DNA of 64,000 bases from an uncultured Collinsella sp. (GTDB lineage: Bacteria > Actinomycetota > Coriobacteriia > Coriobacteriales > Coriobacteriaceae): NCBI GenBank assembly GCA_902478945.1, contig CABSMX010000001.1, positions 1 to 64,000 of the forward strand, given 5' to 3'. Positions 35,672-45,391 of the stretch are shown in pieces (position 1 is the stretch's first letter; each line of letters begins with the position of its first letter). A model generated the notes under the pieces. That model did no database searches and was not told the DNA's origin. It saw only the letters and a program-made list of their open reading frames with translations. Both the position numbers and the translations under genes were made by a program.

Positions 35672-36863
35672 GACTGCGCTTCGCATGGCGTTCGCGCACC
35701 CGTTCTACCTGCTCATCTATACGGTGTTCATCTCGCTCATGGGCGTATTCATCGCGGCCTCGGTGAGCTGGAACTCGTCGCAGCTCACCGAGTACAAGCC
35801 CTACGACGCCAACGTGATCGTGGTCGACCGCGACGACAGCGACCTTTCGCGTGCGCTTACCAAGCATCTGGGGTCGCGTTTTGAGCTGGTCACGGGCATC
35901 GGCGACGATACGTACGATCTTGCGGACGCGCTCTCCAAGAGCAATAGCGCCAAGGGCAGCGCCGACTGCGTGTTCTTTATCCCGGAGGGGTTTGAGGGCG
36001 ACCTTGTTGCAGCCGCCCGCGTGGGGGAGTCCCTGCCCAAGCTCGATGTGACCTACGGTGCCGGCACCATGGCGGCGGCGCTTTCGTCTGCCGAGGCCTC
36101 GCGCTGGATCTCGCTCGCGGGCGCTGCGGCGGCCCTAGAGCCTGCCGCCTCTAACGGCAGCGTCGCCAAGGCCGCCGAGCATGCCGCCGCAAAGCGCGCG
36201 GAGGTCGAGATTGAGCAGGTCAAGGTCGACTCGACTGCCGCCGCCACACTCGAGTCGTACTTCAACTTTGGCGCGTACGCGATCATCTCGTCGGTCATCG
36301 TGTCGGTAGGGCTGGTGTTCTCGGGCATGAGCGAGCCCGAGCGCGTGCGCCGCATGGAGGCCGGCCCAATCTCCGAGCGCCGGCGTTCGCTCGCCGTGTT
36401 TGCGGCCGCCGCCGTGCTTACCGTCTGCATCTGGTTTGTATCGAGCATGATGGGCGTCGTGGGCTTTGCCGGCGCGGTCGCCGAGGTCGGTGTGGGCCGT
36501 GTGTGCCTGGCGCTGGCGGCGACATTTGCCCTGGCGTGCACGCCGCTGGCCGTTGGCTTTGCGCTTTCGAGTCTGGGTGCGCGCGAGGAGCTGCTCAACG
36601 GTGTGGGCAACCTGCTTGGCATGCTCATGACGTTTTTGGGTGGCGCCTGGATGCCGCTGTCGCTCATGGGCTCGGCCGTGCAGACCGTGGCGCATTTTGT
36701 GCCGACGTTTTGGGTGAACGACGCGATCGGCAAGGCGCTCGCCGCGGACCTGACGTCCACCGTGCTGGGCGACATCGCCTGCGATCTGGGCGTCACGGTG
36801 CTCTTTGCCGCGGCCATCGCCGCCGTAGGCCTAGCCCTCTCGCGCACCAAATCCCGTGCTTAG
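35658..36863 (+). CDS. ABC-2 type exporter permease 2
   Basis: 401 residues, paralogous in layout to the preceding gene: an N-terminal helix (FYLLIYTVFISLMGVFI), a large external domain up to about residue 205, then membrane helices (AYAIISSVIVSVGLVFSG onwards) ending with SRTKSRA. AAGGAG sits just before the ATG, which is preferred over the TTG 15 bases upstream. Two different permeases with one ATPase imply a heteromeric exporter. A 31-bp palindrome follows the stop after four bases. Confidence 0.9.
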   Translation: MSTFKTALRMAFAHPFYLLIYTVFISLMGVFIAASVSWNSSQLTEYKPYDANVIVVDRDDSDLSRALTKHLGSRFELVTGIGDDTYDLADALSKSNSAKGSADCVFFIPEGFEGDLVAAARVGESLPKLDVTYGAGTMAAALSSAEASRWISLAGAAAALEPAASNGSVAKAAEHAAAKRAEVEIEQVKVDSTAAATLESYFNFGAYAIISSVIVSVGLVFSGMSEPERVRRMEAGPISERRRSLAVFAAAAVLTVCIWFVSSMMGVVGFAGAVAEVGVGRVCLALAATFALACTPLAVGFALSSLGAREELLNGVGNLLGMLMTFLGGAWMPLSLMGSAVQTVAHFVPTFWVNDAIGKALAADLTSTVLGDIACDLGVTVLFAAAIAAVGLALSRTKSRA

Positions 36864-36867
36864 CCAC

Positions 36868-36898
36868 CTGGTCATTTAAGAACGTCCCCAATGACCAG
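36868..36898. repeat. 31-bp palindrome family, copy 1
   Basis: 9-bp arms CTGGTCATT and AATGACCAG around the 13-base centre TAAGAACGTCCCC, right after the exporter operon. Other copies: 40475, 48991, 52635 and 58937 (within 58931-58973). Confidence 0.9.
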
Positions 36899-36979
36899 TC
36901 TGAAATAAAGCCCAAGCCTCGCTCCAAAATAGTTCGCCAAGGTTTACTATTACGCTCATAAAGTAGTACGGGGCTAACA

Positions 36980-37705
<726 letters not shown>

Positions 37706-37713
37706 GCGGCACC

Positions 37714-40380
37714 ATGACACCTCTCGCAAAACGTCTCCCGCGCGAGCTGCGCCGCAATATCGGCAAGTACCTGGGCATCTTTTTGCTTATGTGCGGAAGC
37801 ATCGCCCTTACCTCGGGCTTTTTGCTCGCGGCCCACTCCATCGGCTGCCTCATCGACGGCATGCGCGACGAGTACATCATCGAAGACGGCCGCGTGACCA
37901 CCTCCTTCGAGGCTACCGACAATCAACTCAAAGCAGCCGAGGGCGCAGCTGACGATGCCGGCGGCGTCACGCTCTACAAGAATTTCTCCATCGACGCCAT
38001 CATCAAAAAGACCGCCGGCGACGACGGCACCAAGCGCACGCTGCGCACCTATGCGCACCGCACCAAGGTCGATATCGCGTCCTACTGTGAGGGCAAGGAG
38101 CCCAAGGCGGACGACGAGGTAGCAATCGACCGCGTTTTTGCCACCAACAACGACCTCGCCGTGGGCGATAAGGTCGAGCTCGAGGGGCGCACCTACACCA
38201 TCTGCGGCATCATGACCCAGCCCGACAGCCAGGCGCTGTTCCTCAACAATTCGGACTTTACGGTGAACACCATCACCTATGGCGTGGCCGAGGTCACCGA
38301 CGCCGGCTTTGCCGCGCTCGAGGATGCCGGTGGCGCACCCGCCTACACCTACTCCTTCACCTTTGCCAATCGCGATCTCTCCACTGCAGACCGCATCGAC
38401 GCCGAGCAAGATATGGTCGAGGCGCTCACCGATGCCGATGCGCGCGTGGACGATCTGATCGATGTCGATTCCAATCAGGGCATTGGCTATGCGCGCGACG
38501 ACGTGGACGGCGACTCCATGATGTGGATGACGCTGCTCGACATCATCATCGTGATCATGGCGTTTGTCTTTGTGGTCCTTACCGGCGCCACCATCGAGGA
38601 GGAGAGCGCCATCATCGGCACGCTGCTCGCCAGCGGCTATCGTCGACGCGAGATCGCCCTGCACTACCTGGCGCTTCCCGCCATCGTGGGTGTGCTCGCG
38701 GCGCTTTTGGGCACCGCGCTCGGCATTGCGTTCTTTACCGAGCCCATGCGCAGCCTGTATTACGGCTCGTACAGCCTGCCGCCCTTCCAGGTGTGCTGGA
38801 GCTGGGAGATCTTTGTGAAGTGCGCCGTGGTTCCCGCCGCCGCGCTCATCCTCATCACGCTGGTGGGCCTGCTTCGCAAAATGGGCAAGACGCCGTTGCA
38901 GTTCCTTCGTTACGAGGCGAGCGGCAAATCGGGCACCAAGCGCGGTATGCAACTGCCGGAGCGCATGGGTTTTGTTTCCCGCTTCCGCCTGCGTATCTTC
39001 CTGCGCAACCTGGGCAACTTCGCCACGCTCTTCGTGGGCATCGCGTTTGCGTCGCTGCTACTGCTCTTTGGCCTGGCGATTCTGCCCACGATGACGCACT
39101 ATGCGGACAACCTCGAGACAAGCCTGGTCGCCGAGCACCAGTACACGCTCAAGGCGCCACTGGAGCTCGAGGGCACTGCCGAGGAGCGTGAGCAGTGGTC
39201 AGCACTCGAGCGCTTGCAGTCGGTTGACGGCGCGCTGCTTTCCGCCGCCCAGGATGCCGATGACGAGCTTGACGACGCGGCCGATGCGGCGCGGGCGGCA
39301 GCCGATGCCGCGACCGCATCTCCGTCTGCCGAGAGCCTAACCGCAGCGCAGGACGCACTTGCCAAGGTTCAGGACAAGAAGGATGCGCTTTATGCGCGCC
39401 TCGATGACCTTGCCGATGCCCTCGGCTGCAACCGCGACGAGGCTATCGACCTGATCGACAAGGCCTCTAAGATTGACGCTGACAACGACGATATCCACCC
39501 GGTCAATACGATCGACAATGGTGCAAGCGCAATCGCGCAGGCCGAGAAATACGCCGTCTACCAGCTGCAATACGACCGCGGCGATGGAAATGGGCAGGAG
39601 ACGATTTCCGTCTACGGCATTTCATCCGATTCGCGCTATTGGAAAGGCCTCAACGTCGGCGACGGACACGTCGTCTTTGGCGGCGGCCTGCTCGACAAGT
39701 TTGGCTGGAGCGAGGGGCAGAAGGTCACGTTCCACGACAAGTATGAGGGCGAGAATTATTCCCTTGAGTATGCGGGCAAGGACTGTGCCTGGGGCTCCAA
39801 GTCGGACATGAATATCTATATGAGTATCGAAGACTTTAACGAGCTGTTCGACAACGACGCCGCCTACTTTAACGGCTGTGTGAGCGACGAGAAGCTCGAC
39901 CTCGACGCGCGCTACTTTGCCGGCGACACCACGCCCGACGACATGCGCGCCGTGGGCGACCAGTTCATCGGCATGATGAGCAAAATGATCGGCATGATGG
40001 TCGGGCTCGCGGTGTTTATCTTCCTGCTGTTTATGTACCTGCTGACCAAGGCTGTGATCGACCACAGCGCCCGTTCGATTAGCTACATGAAGGTCTTTGG
40101 CTATCGCGATGGCGAGATCTCGCATCTGTACATCCGCTCGATCACGCTGTGCGTGGTGGCGTCGCTCGTGCTGAGCCTGCCGGTCATTATTGGCTCGCTC
40201 ACGGCCATCTTCCGCTCGATGTTGCTCGCCTACAACGGCAATATCGAGATCTACGTGCCCGCTTGGTCCATGGCGGCGTGCGCAGGAATCGGCTTTGCGA
40301 CCTACCTGGTCGTGGCACTGCTGCACACGCGCTCCATCAAGCGCGTCAGCTTGGCCGAAGCCCTCAAAGTGCAGGAGTAG
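37714..40380 (+). CDS. FtsX-type ABC transporter permease
   Basis: 888 residues from the ATG at 37714 (a TTG 15 bases earlier is less likely). An N-terminal helix (YLGIFLLMCGSIALTSGFLL) is followed by a MacB-like periplasmic-type domain, three helices with the FtsX signature around residues 275-385, a second external region, and three C-terminal helices ending ALKVQE. The second external region holds an Ala/Asp-rich predicted coiled coil (DDAADAARAAADAATA) near residue 520, a feature of large Gram-positive FtsX permeases. It works with the ATPase eight bases upstream. Substrate unknown. Confidence 0.9.
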   Translation: MTPLAKRLPRELRRNIGKYLGIFLLMCGSIALTSGFLLAAHSIGCLIDGMRDEYIIEDGRVTTSFEATDNQLKAAEGAADDAGGVTLYKNFSIDAIIKKTAGDDGTKRTLRTYAHRTKVDIASYCEGKEPKADDEVAIDRVFATNNDLAVGDKVELEGRTYTICGIMTQPDSQALFLNNSDFTVNTITYGVAEVTDAGFAALEDAGGAPAYTYSFTFANRDLSTADRIDAEQDMVEALTDADARVDDLIDVDSNQGIGYARDDVDGDSMMWMTLLDIIIVIMAFVFVVLTGATIEEESAIIGTLLASGYRRREIALHYLALPAIVGVLAALLGTALGIAFFTEPMRSLYYGSYSLPPFQVCWSWEIFVKCAVVPAAALILITLVGLLRKMGKTPLQFLRYEASGKSGTKRGMQLPERMGFVSRFRLRIFLRNLGNFATLFVGIAFASLLLLFGLAILPTMTHYADNLETSLVAEHQYTLKAPLELEGTAEEREQWSALERLQSVDGALLSAAQDADDELDDAADAARAAADAATASPSAESLTAAQDALAKVQDKKDALYARLDDLADALGCNRDEAIDLIDKASKIDADNDDIHPVNTIDNGASAIAQAEKYAVYQLQYDRGDGNGQETISVYGISSDSRYWKGLNVGDGHVVFGGGLLDKFGWSEGQKVTFHDKYEGENYSLEYAGKDCAWGSKSDMNIYMSIEDFNELFDNDAAYFNGCVSDEKLDLDARYFAGDTTPDDMRAVGDQFIGMMSKMIGMMVGLAVFIFLLFMYLLTKAVIDHSARSISYMKVFGYRDGEISHLYIRSITLCVVASLVLSLPVIIGSLTAIFRSMLLAYNGNIEIYVPAWSMAACAGIGFATYLVVALLHTRSIKRVSLAEALKVQE

Positions 40381-40385
40381 CCATC

Positions 40386-40441
40386 GGGGACAGTCCTTGC
40401 CATTCGTCGGCTCGCCGGCCGGGCTGGCAAGGACTGTCTCC
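40386..40441. repeat. 56-bp inverted repeat after the FtsX permease
   Basis: Arms of about 17 bp (left GGGACAGTCCTTGCCA, right TGGCAAGGACTGTC) pair with a single G-T exchange around a GC-rich centre that can fold further. It may serve as a terminator without a T-run. Confidence 0.7.
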
Positions 40442-40474
40442 AACTGCCGGGCGGCGAAAGAGTGTCCCTTGCGA

Positions 40475-40505
40475 CTAGTCATTTAAGAACGTTCCCAATG
40501 ACTAG
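40475..40505. repeat. 31-bp palindrome family, copy 2
   Basis: CTAGTCATT and AATGACTAG enclose TAAGAACGTTCCC. Both arms changed together at the third base relative to copy 1 (G-C pair to A-T pair). Confidence 0.9.
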
Positions 40506-40587
40506 GTGCCGTACTTGACTTTAACTCTGCTTTAACTGGTACCATCCTCTATGTCTGTAACGCCATATAGACCGAGGGGATAGATCT

Positions 40588-41793
40588 ATGACCGCAACTA
40601 CACCCGCAGCACCCGCTAAGGTGTACTTCACCAACCTGCGCACGCATGCTCGCGAGAGCCAGCTCGACAAGCTCAAGCGCCTCATCCGTCACGCCGGTAT
40701 CGAGCAGATCGACTTTGAGAACAAGTTCGTCGCCATCAAGATTCACTTTGGCGAGCTGGGCAACCTGAGCTTTTTGCGCCCCAACTACGCCCGCGCCGTC
40801 GCGGACGTCGTGAAGGAGCTGGGCGGCAAGCCCTTCCTCACCGACTGCAATACGCTCTATGTCGGTAGCCGCAAAAACGCGCTCGAGCACATCGATACCG
40901 CCTACCAGAACGGCTTTACCCCGTATGCTACGGGTTGCCAGATCATCATTGCCGACGGTCTCAAGGGCACCGACGAGGCGCTCGTCCCGGTCGAGGGCGG
41001 CGAGTACGTGCACGAGGCCAAGATCGGTCAGGCGCTCATGGACGCCGACATTGTGATCAGCCTCACCCACTTTAAGGGCCATGAGCAGGCCGGTTTTGGC
41101 GGCGCCATGAAGAACCTGGGCATGGGAGGCGGCAGCCGTGCCGGCAAGATGGAGCAGCATGCCGCTGGCAAGCCGAACGTCGCGACCGAGCACTGCGTTG
41201 GCTGCCGTGCCTGCGAAAAGATCTGCGCGCACAACGCCATCTCGTTTGACGATACCCGCGAGCGCGAGCTTGCCAGCGGCAACACTCGCACGGTGCACGT
41301 GGCTGCCATCGACCACGATCGCTGCGTGGGCTGCGGACGCTGCATTGCGGCATGCAACCAGGACTGCATCAAGCCCGGCTATGAGGCCGCGGCCGACGTG
41401 CTCAACTGCAAGATCGCCGAGTACACCAAGGCCGTTGTCCAGGATCGTCCCAGCTTCCACATTTCGCTGGCTATGGATATCAGCCCCAACTGCGATTGCC
41501 ATCCCGAAAACGACACGCCTATCGTCAACGATATCGGCATGTTCGCGAGCTTCGACCCGGTCGCCATCGACCAGGCCTGCGCCGATGCCGTCATGGCATC
41601 CGAGCCGCTGCCCAACACCGAGCTCACCGATAGCGCCGCCAAGATGGAGCATAACCACGAGCATCTGGAGGGCGAGCAGGCCAAGGACCCCTTCTGCATC
41701 ACGCATCCCGACACCGACTGGCGCACCTGTATCGCACACGCCGAGAAGATCGGCCTGGGCACGAGCAAGTACGAGCTCATCGAGGTCAAGTAG
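40588..41793 (+). CDS. DUF362 domain protein with two [4Fe-4S] motifs
   Basis: 401 residues. The DUF362 region (LSFLRPNYARAVADVVKELG, then SLTHFKGHEQAGFGGAMKNLGMG) encloses two ferredoxin-type cysteine sets in the middle: CVGCRACEKIC near residue 207 and CVGCGRCIAACNQDC near 250. A later CDCHPEND adds cysteine and histidine. Family members occur in many anaerobes as cytoplasmic iron-sulphur proteins of unknown reaction, probably electron transfer or metal handling. GAGGGG precedes the ATG. It is a single-gene unit closed by a strong bidirectional terminator. Function is not further inferable. Confidence 0.88.
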   Translation: MTATTPAAPAKVYFTNLRTHARESQLDKLKRLIRHAGIEQIDFENKFVAIKIHFGELGNLSFLRPNYARAVADVVKELGGKPFLTDCNTLYVGSRKNALEHIDTAYQNGFTPYATGCQIIIADGLKGTDEALVPVEGGEYVHEAKIGQALMDADIVISLTHFKGHEQAGFGGAMKNLGMGGGSRAGKMEQHAAGKPNVATEHCVGCRACEKICAHNAISFDDTRERELASGNTRTVHVAAIDHDRCVGCGRCIAACNQDCIKPGYEAAADVLNCKIAEYTKAVVQDRPSFHISLAMDISPNCDCHPENDTPIVNDIGMFASFDPVAIDQACADAVMASEPLPNTELTDSAAKMEHNHEHLEGEQAKDPFCITHPDTDWRTCIAHAEKIGLGTSKYELIEVK

Positions 41794-41840
41794 CGTCGTC
41801 CTATTGGATAAAGAACGCGATTTTGTTGCGTAACTCAATC

Positions 41841-41879
41841 AAAAACCGCCTGTGAGCACGGTGCTCGCAGGCGGTTTTT
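41841..41879. terminator. Bidirectional terminator after the DUF362 gene
   Basis: AAAAACCGCCTG with CAGGCGGTTTTT, continued by GAGCAC/GTGCTC, gives a long stem with A- and T-runs on both sides. It serves the DUF362 gene on + and possibly the hydrolase on -. Confidence 0.9.
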
Positions 41880-42007
41880 CGGAAGTATGCGGCAAATTCT
41901 GAGACTGCCGAGCACACGACGTTTTTTGACAACAAAACCCCTGATAAATTGTTGGTAAAACTGCGGTCTGGTTGGCAGTTCCGGATTTTGCCGCATACTT
42001 CCGAAAA
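41876..42007. repeat. 132-bp MITE-like element with perfect 21-bp inverted ends
   Basis: The ends (41876-41896 and 41987-42007) are perfect inverted repeats containing CGGAAGTATGCGGCAAA. Partial pairing continues inward (GACTGCC near 41905 with GGCAG near 41974). It overlaps the end of the terminator. No second copy is in the window. Confidence 0.85.
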
Positions 42008-42043
42008 TAGGGGTTAGATAAATCCCTAGACGCCGCTTTTTCC

Positions 42044-43009
42044 CTAAAAATACTCGTCGAGGAAGTTGTTGACTGTGTTCCAGTAGAGCTCGGGGTCAAC
42101 TTGCGCACTCTTGGCGTGGGTGGCGCCATGGATGGTGAGCTTTTGCTTGACCTTGCTGGCGCACGCCTCGTAGTTTTGGTCGAGCATACTGTACGGCACA
42201 AAGGTGTCCTGGTCGCCGTGGATAAACAGCATGGGAACCGTCGCGTGTTTGAGTTGCTCCACACTGCTCGCCTTATGAAAGTCGTAGCCCGCGCGCACGT
42301 TGCACACCAAGTTTGCTACATCGAGCAAGGGAAAGCTGGGCAGGCCGAACACATCCTTGAGCTGCAGGGAAAACTCGTCCCAAACGCTCGTATAACCGCA
42401 GTCCTCGATAATGCATTTCACGTTTGCGGGCAGAGATTCCCCCGCGACGTTCATGGCGGTTGCTGCACCCATCGACTCGCCAAAGACCAGGATGCGCGCC
42501 TCGGGGTCAGCCTGAACGATCCGCCCAATCCATGTAACAACATCGAGCCGCTCGGGCCAGCCCATGCCGATATAGTCGCCGCCGGAGCGCTCGTGGGCGC
42601 GGGCGGCAGGCGCGAGCACGTTCATGCCGCGGTCGTGGAATCGTTTGACGTATCGGGCCATACCGATGGGCTCGTTAGTATATCCATGCAGGCAGACGGC
42701 GTAGTCGTGCGTGCTCTCCGACGCAGCAAAATACCAGGCGGCAAGCTCGGTCCCGTCGTCCGCGGTGAGGTTGCTGCTCTCGCGGTTTTCCTTAAACCAC
42801 GCCCGCGCTTCGGTGTCCTCGGCATCCGGCTGCTCACCTTCTTTGTCGTTCTTGCTATCCTGCATCATCTTCATGGTGTACGGCGCTTGGGGGTTCAGGG
42901 CAAAGTCAAACAAAAAGTTGCCGGCAAATCCGAGCAACGTGACAACGAGTGCCAGCGCAACAACGACGGTTATCTTGAGCTTTCGATGGGAACGTGCGTT
43001 TTGAGACAT
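42044..43009 (-). CDS. Membrane-anchored alpha/beta hydrolase
   Basis: 321 residues with one N-terminal membrane helix (ITVVVALALVVTLLGFAGNF), so the catalytic domain faces outward. The nucleophile elbow is FGESMGAA, the acid lies in IHGDQDTFVP, and the histidine is in GATHAKSAQ, completing a Ser-Asp-His triad. The oxyanion strand begins VCLHGYT. It resembles the BEM46/YqkD-type serine hydrolases found in many Firmicutes and Coriobacteria. AAGGAG sits before the ATG. The upstream region carries a well-formed promoter with two operator palindromes, so it is likely repressed by a dedicated regulator. Confidence 0.88.
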   Translation of the reverse strand: MSQNARSHRKLKITVVVALALVVTLLGFAGNFLFDFALNPQAPYTMKMMQDSKNDKEGEQPDAEDTEARAWFKENRESSNLTADDGTELAAWYFAASESTHDYAVCLHGYTNEPIGMARYVKRFHDRGMNVLAPAARAHERSGGDYIGMGWPERLDVVTWIGRIVQADPEARILVFGESMGAATAMNVAGESLPANVKCIIEDCGYTSVWDEFSLQLKDVFGLPSFPLLDVANLVCNVRAGYDFHKASSVEQLKHATVPMLFIHGDQDTFVPYSMLDQNYEACASKVKQKLTIHGATHAKSAQVDPELYWNTVNNFLDEYF

Positions 43010-43028
43010 TTGCGGTTCTCCTTAAAGA

Positions 43029-43088
43029 TGTTGATACATCAACATTTAAAACAAGCGCATTATGGATGTTCGCCGTTGATGCGTCAAC
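43029..43088 (-). promoter_or_regulatory. Sigma-70 promoter with two operators for the alpha/beta hydrolase
   Basis: On the - strand TTGACG (43082-43087) and CATAAT (43059-43064) are separated by exactly 17 bp. Two palindromes of one type flank the transcription start: GTTGATGCGTCAAC (43075-43088) overlaps the -35 box, and TGTTGATACATCAACA (43029-43044) lies between the start site and the ribosome-binding site. The layout suits a repressor binding GTTGA-N4-TCAAC, a spacing seen with MarR- or TetR-type dimers. Confidence 0.75.
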
Positions 43089-43195
43089 AGGCAAAGAATG
43101 GGTAAACAAAGGGCCACATATGGTGCAAATTTCGCACGTACCCAGACGCTTTGATATAGTGTTGAGAACTATTTACATTGGAGGATGTAACCGGC

Positions 43196-43879
43196 ATGTC
43201 CGATTCGAGCGACAGTTCCAAGCCGCGACCTGGGGCCGCGGCCGTTCCGCACTACACGGTGGGCGAGGAGATCATGAACTCCGTCACCCATGGTGTCGGT
43301 TGCCTGCTGGGCATCGCAGGCCTTGTGCTCCTGATCGTATTTGCCGCTCTTCGCGGTGGCGGTCCGGCGCATATGGCCGCGGCAATCGTCTACGGCGCCA
43401 GCATTATTCTCGAATACCTTGCCTCCACGCTCTACCATGCGATTCAGCCCGCGGGCGCCAAGCGCGTGTTTCGCATTATCGACCACAGCTGCATCTACCT
43501 GCTCATTGCCGGCAGCTATACGCCGTTTTGCCTCATCACGCTGGCAAACGACGGTGGCCCCGTGCTGTTTTTTGCCGTATGGGCCATCGCCATTATCGGC
43601 ATCGCCCTCGAGTGCTTTTTGCGCGAGCGTCAGCCGCACTGGGTAAGCGGCCTGGTCTATCTGCTGATGGGCTGGCTCGTCGTTTTTAAGCTGCCCGAGC
43701 TCGTGTCGCTGCTCAACCCCGTGGCACTTGCCCTGCTCGCTGTCGGCGGCGTGTGCTACACCGTGGGCGTGCCGTTCTACATCGCCAAAAACGTGCGCTA
43801 CCTGCACAGTGTGTTTCACCTGTGGGTGCTCGCCGGCAGTATCTTCCAGTTCATGGCGGTGATCCTCTTCGTAATCTAG
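43196..43879 (+). CDS. Hemolysin III family membrane protein (YqfA/TrhA type)
   Basis: 227 residues, seven predicted membrane helices. The PAQR/HlyIII signature is complete: EEIMNSVTHGVG at the first helix, ASTLYHAI, RIIDHSCIYLLIAGSYTP, and the C-terminal VFHLWVLAGS, with the conserved histidines and aspartate likely binding zinc. Members influence membrane lipid homeostasis; the hemolysin name is historical. GGAGG lies 11 bases before the ATG, slightly long. The open frame upstream begins at a TTG, which is less likely. Confidence 0.92.
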   Translation: MSDSSDSSKPRPGAAAVPHYTVGEEIMNSVTHGVGCLLGIAGLVLLIVFAALRGGGPAHMAAAIVYGASIILEYLASTLYHAIQPAGAKRVFRIIDHSCIYLLIAGSYTPFCLITLANDGGPVLFFAVWAIAIIGIALECFLRERQPHWVSGLVYLLMGWLVVFKLPELVSLLNPVALALLAVGGVCYTVGVPFYIAKNVRYLHSVFHLWVLAGSIFQFMAVILFVI

Positions 43880-43993
43880 CGATCGCGTCTGTGCCCGCGG
43901 ACCTATCCAAGCGGCCGCCGGGCGCAACTGCCCTATCCGTCATCTACGCTTACTACCTAACGTCCCGAATCTTGGAGGTTCGAGAAACTCCCG

Positions 43994-45367
43994 ATGGACA
44001 TAACCATCTCCCTTATCACTACCCTCGTTTTGACTCTCATCAACGGCTACTTCTCTATGTCTGAGATGGCGCTCACCACGGCCAAGCGCGCCGTGCTGGA
44101 GCACGAGGCCGAGGAGGGCGACAAGCGCGCCGAGCGCGCCATTAAGCTGGCTGCCGACTCCGACCAGCTGCTCGCCACCATCCAGGTTGCCATCACGCTC
44201 GTGGGCTTTGCCTCGTCCGCCGTCGCCTCGACGAGCCTGTCCGACCCGCTCGCCGCTTGGCTCACGAGCTTTGGCATCGCGCCGCTCTCCGCCATCGCGC
44301 GCGGCCTGGCGCCGGTCATCATCACCGTCGCGGTCGCCTTCGTGTCCATCGTGATTGGCGAGCTGGTGCCCAAGCGCATTGGTCTGGCCAATGCCGAAGG
44401 CGTGTCCAAGCAGGTCGTGGGGCCGCTTTCCGTGTTCCAAAAGATCGCCCGTCCGCTCGTGTGGCTGACCGGCGCCTGCTCCGATGGTCTGGCTCGCATC
44501 CTGCGCATCAAGAGTGCCGACGATCGCCAGAACGTCTCGGAGGAAGAAATCAAGTACATGGTCTCGGAGCAGGACGACCTGCTCGACGAGGAAAAGCGCA
44601 TGATCCACGAGATCTTCGACCTGGGCGACACCGTTGCCCGCGAGGTCATGGTGCCGCGCGTGGACACCACCATGTGCGAGGACGACGAGACGGTCGCCGA
44701 CGTGCTGTCCACCATGCGCCAGACCGGCTTTAGCCGCATTCCCGTCTATCACGAGGATCCCGACAACGTCGCGGGCATCGCGCACATCAAGGACCTGATT
44801 CAGCCCGCGCTCGACGGCAAGGGCGACCAGCCCATCGCCGGCTTTTTGCGCGACGCCACCTTTGTGCCCGACACCAAGGACATCCTGCCGCTGCTGTCCG
44901 AGATGCAGACCTCGCACGACCAGATCGTGGTGGTCGTGGACGAGTACGGCGGCACGGCCGGCATTATCACTATCGAGGACATCGTCGAGGAGATCGTCGG
45001 CGAGATCGAGGACGAGTTCGACCCCGACAACAAGTATCTCACGCGCCTTTCGCGCCGCGAGTGGCTCGTTGATGGGCGTTTTTCGTGCGATGACGCGATT
45101 GAGCTTGGTTGGCCGCTTGAGGAAAGCGATGATTATGAGACCATCGCCGGCTGGATTTTGGAGCTTTGCGACTCGGTGCCCGACATCGGAGAGGTGTTTG
45201 AGGTCGCGGGGTACAAGTTCAAGGTGCAGTCGATGCGTGGCCAGCGCATCTCGCTCATTCGCGTGATTGCTCCGGCCGAAACCGATAAGAAGGATTCCGA
45301 GTCTTCGGTAGACGAGCCGACGACGCCGGGTGCGGGTTCCGCGAATCCGCACGACGGCGACGAGTAG
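43994..45367 (+). CDS. CNNM/HlyC-CorC type transporter (DUF21 plus CBS domains)
   Basis: 457 residues in the usual order: a DUF21/CNNM membrane domain (FSMSEMALTTAKRAVLEHEA, then GELVPKRIGLAN), a CBS pair at about 205-340 (EVMVPRVDTTMCEDDETV, RIPVYHEDP, VVVDEYGGTAGIITIEDIVE), then the CorC_HlyC C-terminal domain (DGRFSCDDAIELG). The family is involved in Mg2+ or Co2+ efflux and envelope integrity. The C-terminal 30 residues are disordered. GGAGG lies about 15 bases from the ATG, so the start has modest support. Confidence 0.92.
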   Translation: MDITISLITTLVLTLINGYFSMSEMALTTAKRAVLEHEAEEGDKRAERAIKLAADSDQLLATIQVAITLVGFASSAVASTSLSDPLAAWLTSFGIAPLSAIARGLAPVIITVAVAFVSIVIGELVPKRIGLANAEGVSKQVVGPLSVFQKIARPLVWLTGACSDGLARILRIKSADDRQNVSEEEIKYMVSEQDDLLDEEKRMIHEIFDLGDTVAREVMVPRVDTTMCEDDETVADVLSTMRQTGFSRIPVYHEDPDNVAGIAHIKDLIQPALDGKGDQPIAGFLRDATFVPDTKDILPLLSEMQTSHDQIVVVVDEYGGTAGIITIEDIVEEIVGEIEDEFDPDNKYLTRLSRREWLVDGRFSCDDAIELGWPLEESDDYETIAGWILELCDSVPDIGEVFEVAGYKFKVQSMRGQRISLIRVIAPAETDKKDSESSVDEPTTPGAGSANPHDGDE

Positions 45368-45391
45368 GACAAGGAAGAGTAGGGGAGAGTT

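Noticed and set aside
43178..43196. Upstream TTG start for the hemolysin III gene.
   Set aside because: It would place the GGAGG ribosome-binding site inside the coding region; the ATG at 43196 is preferred.
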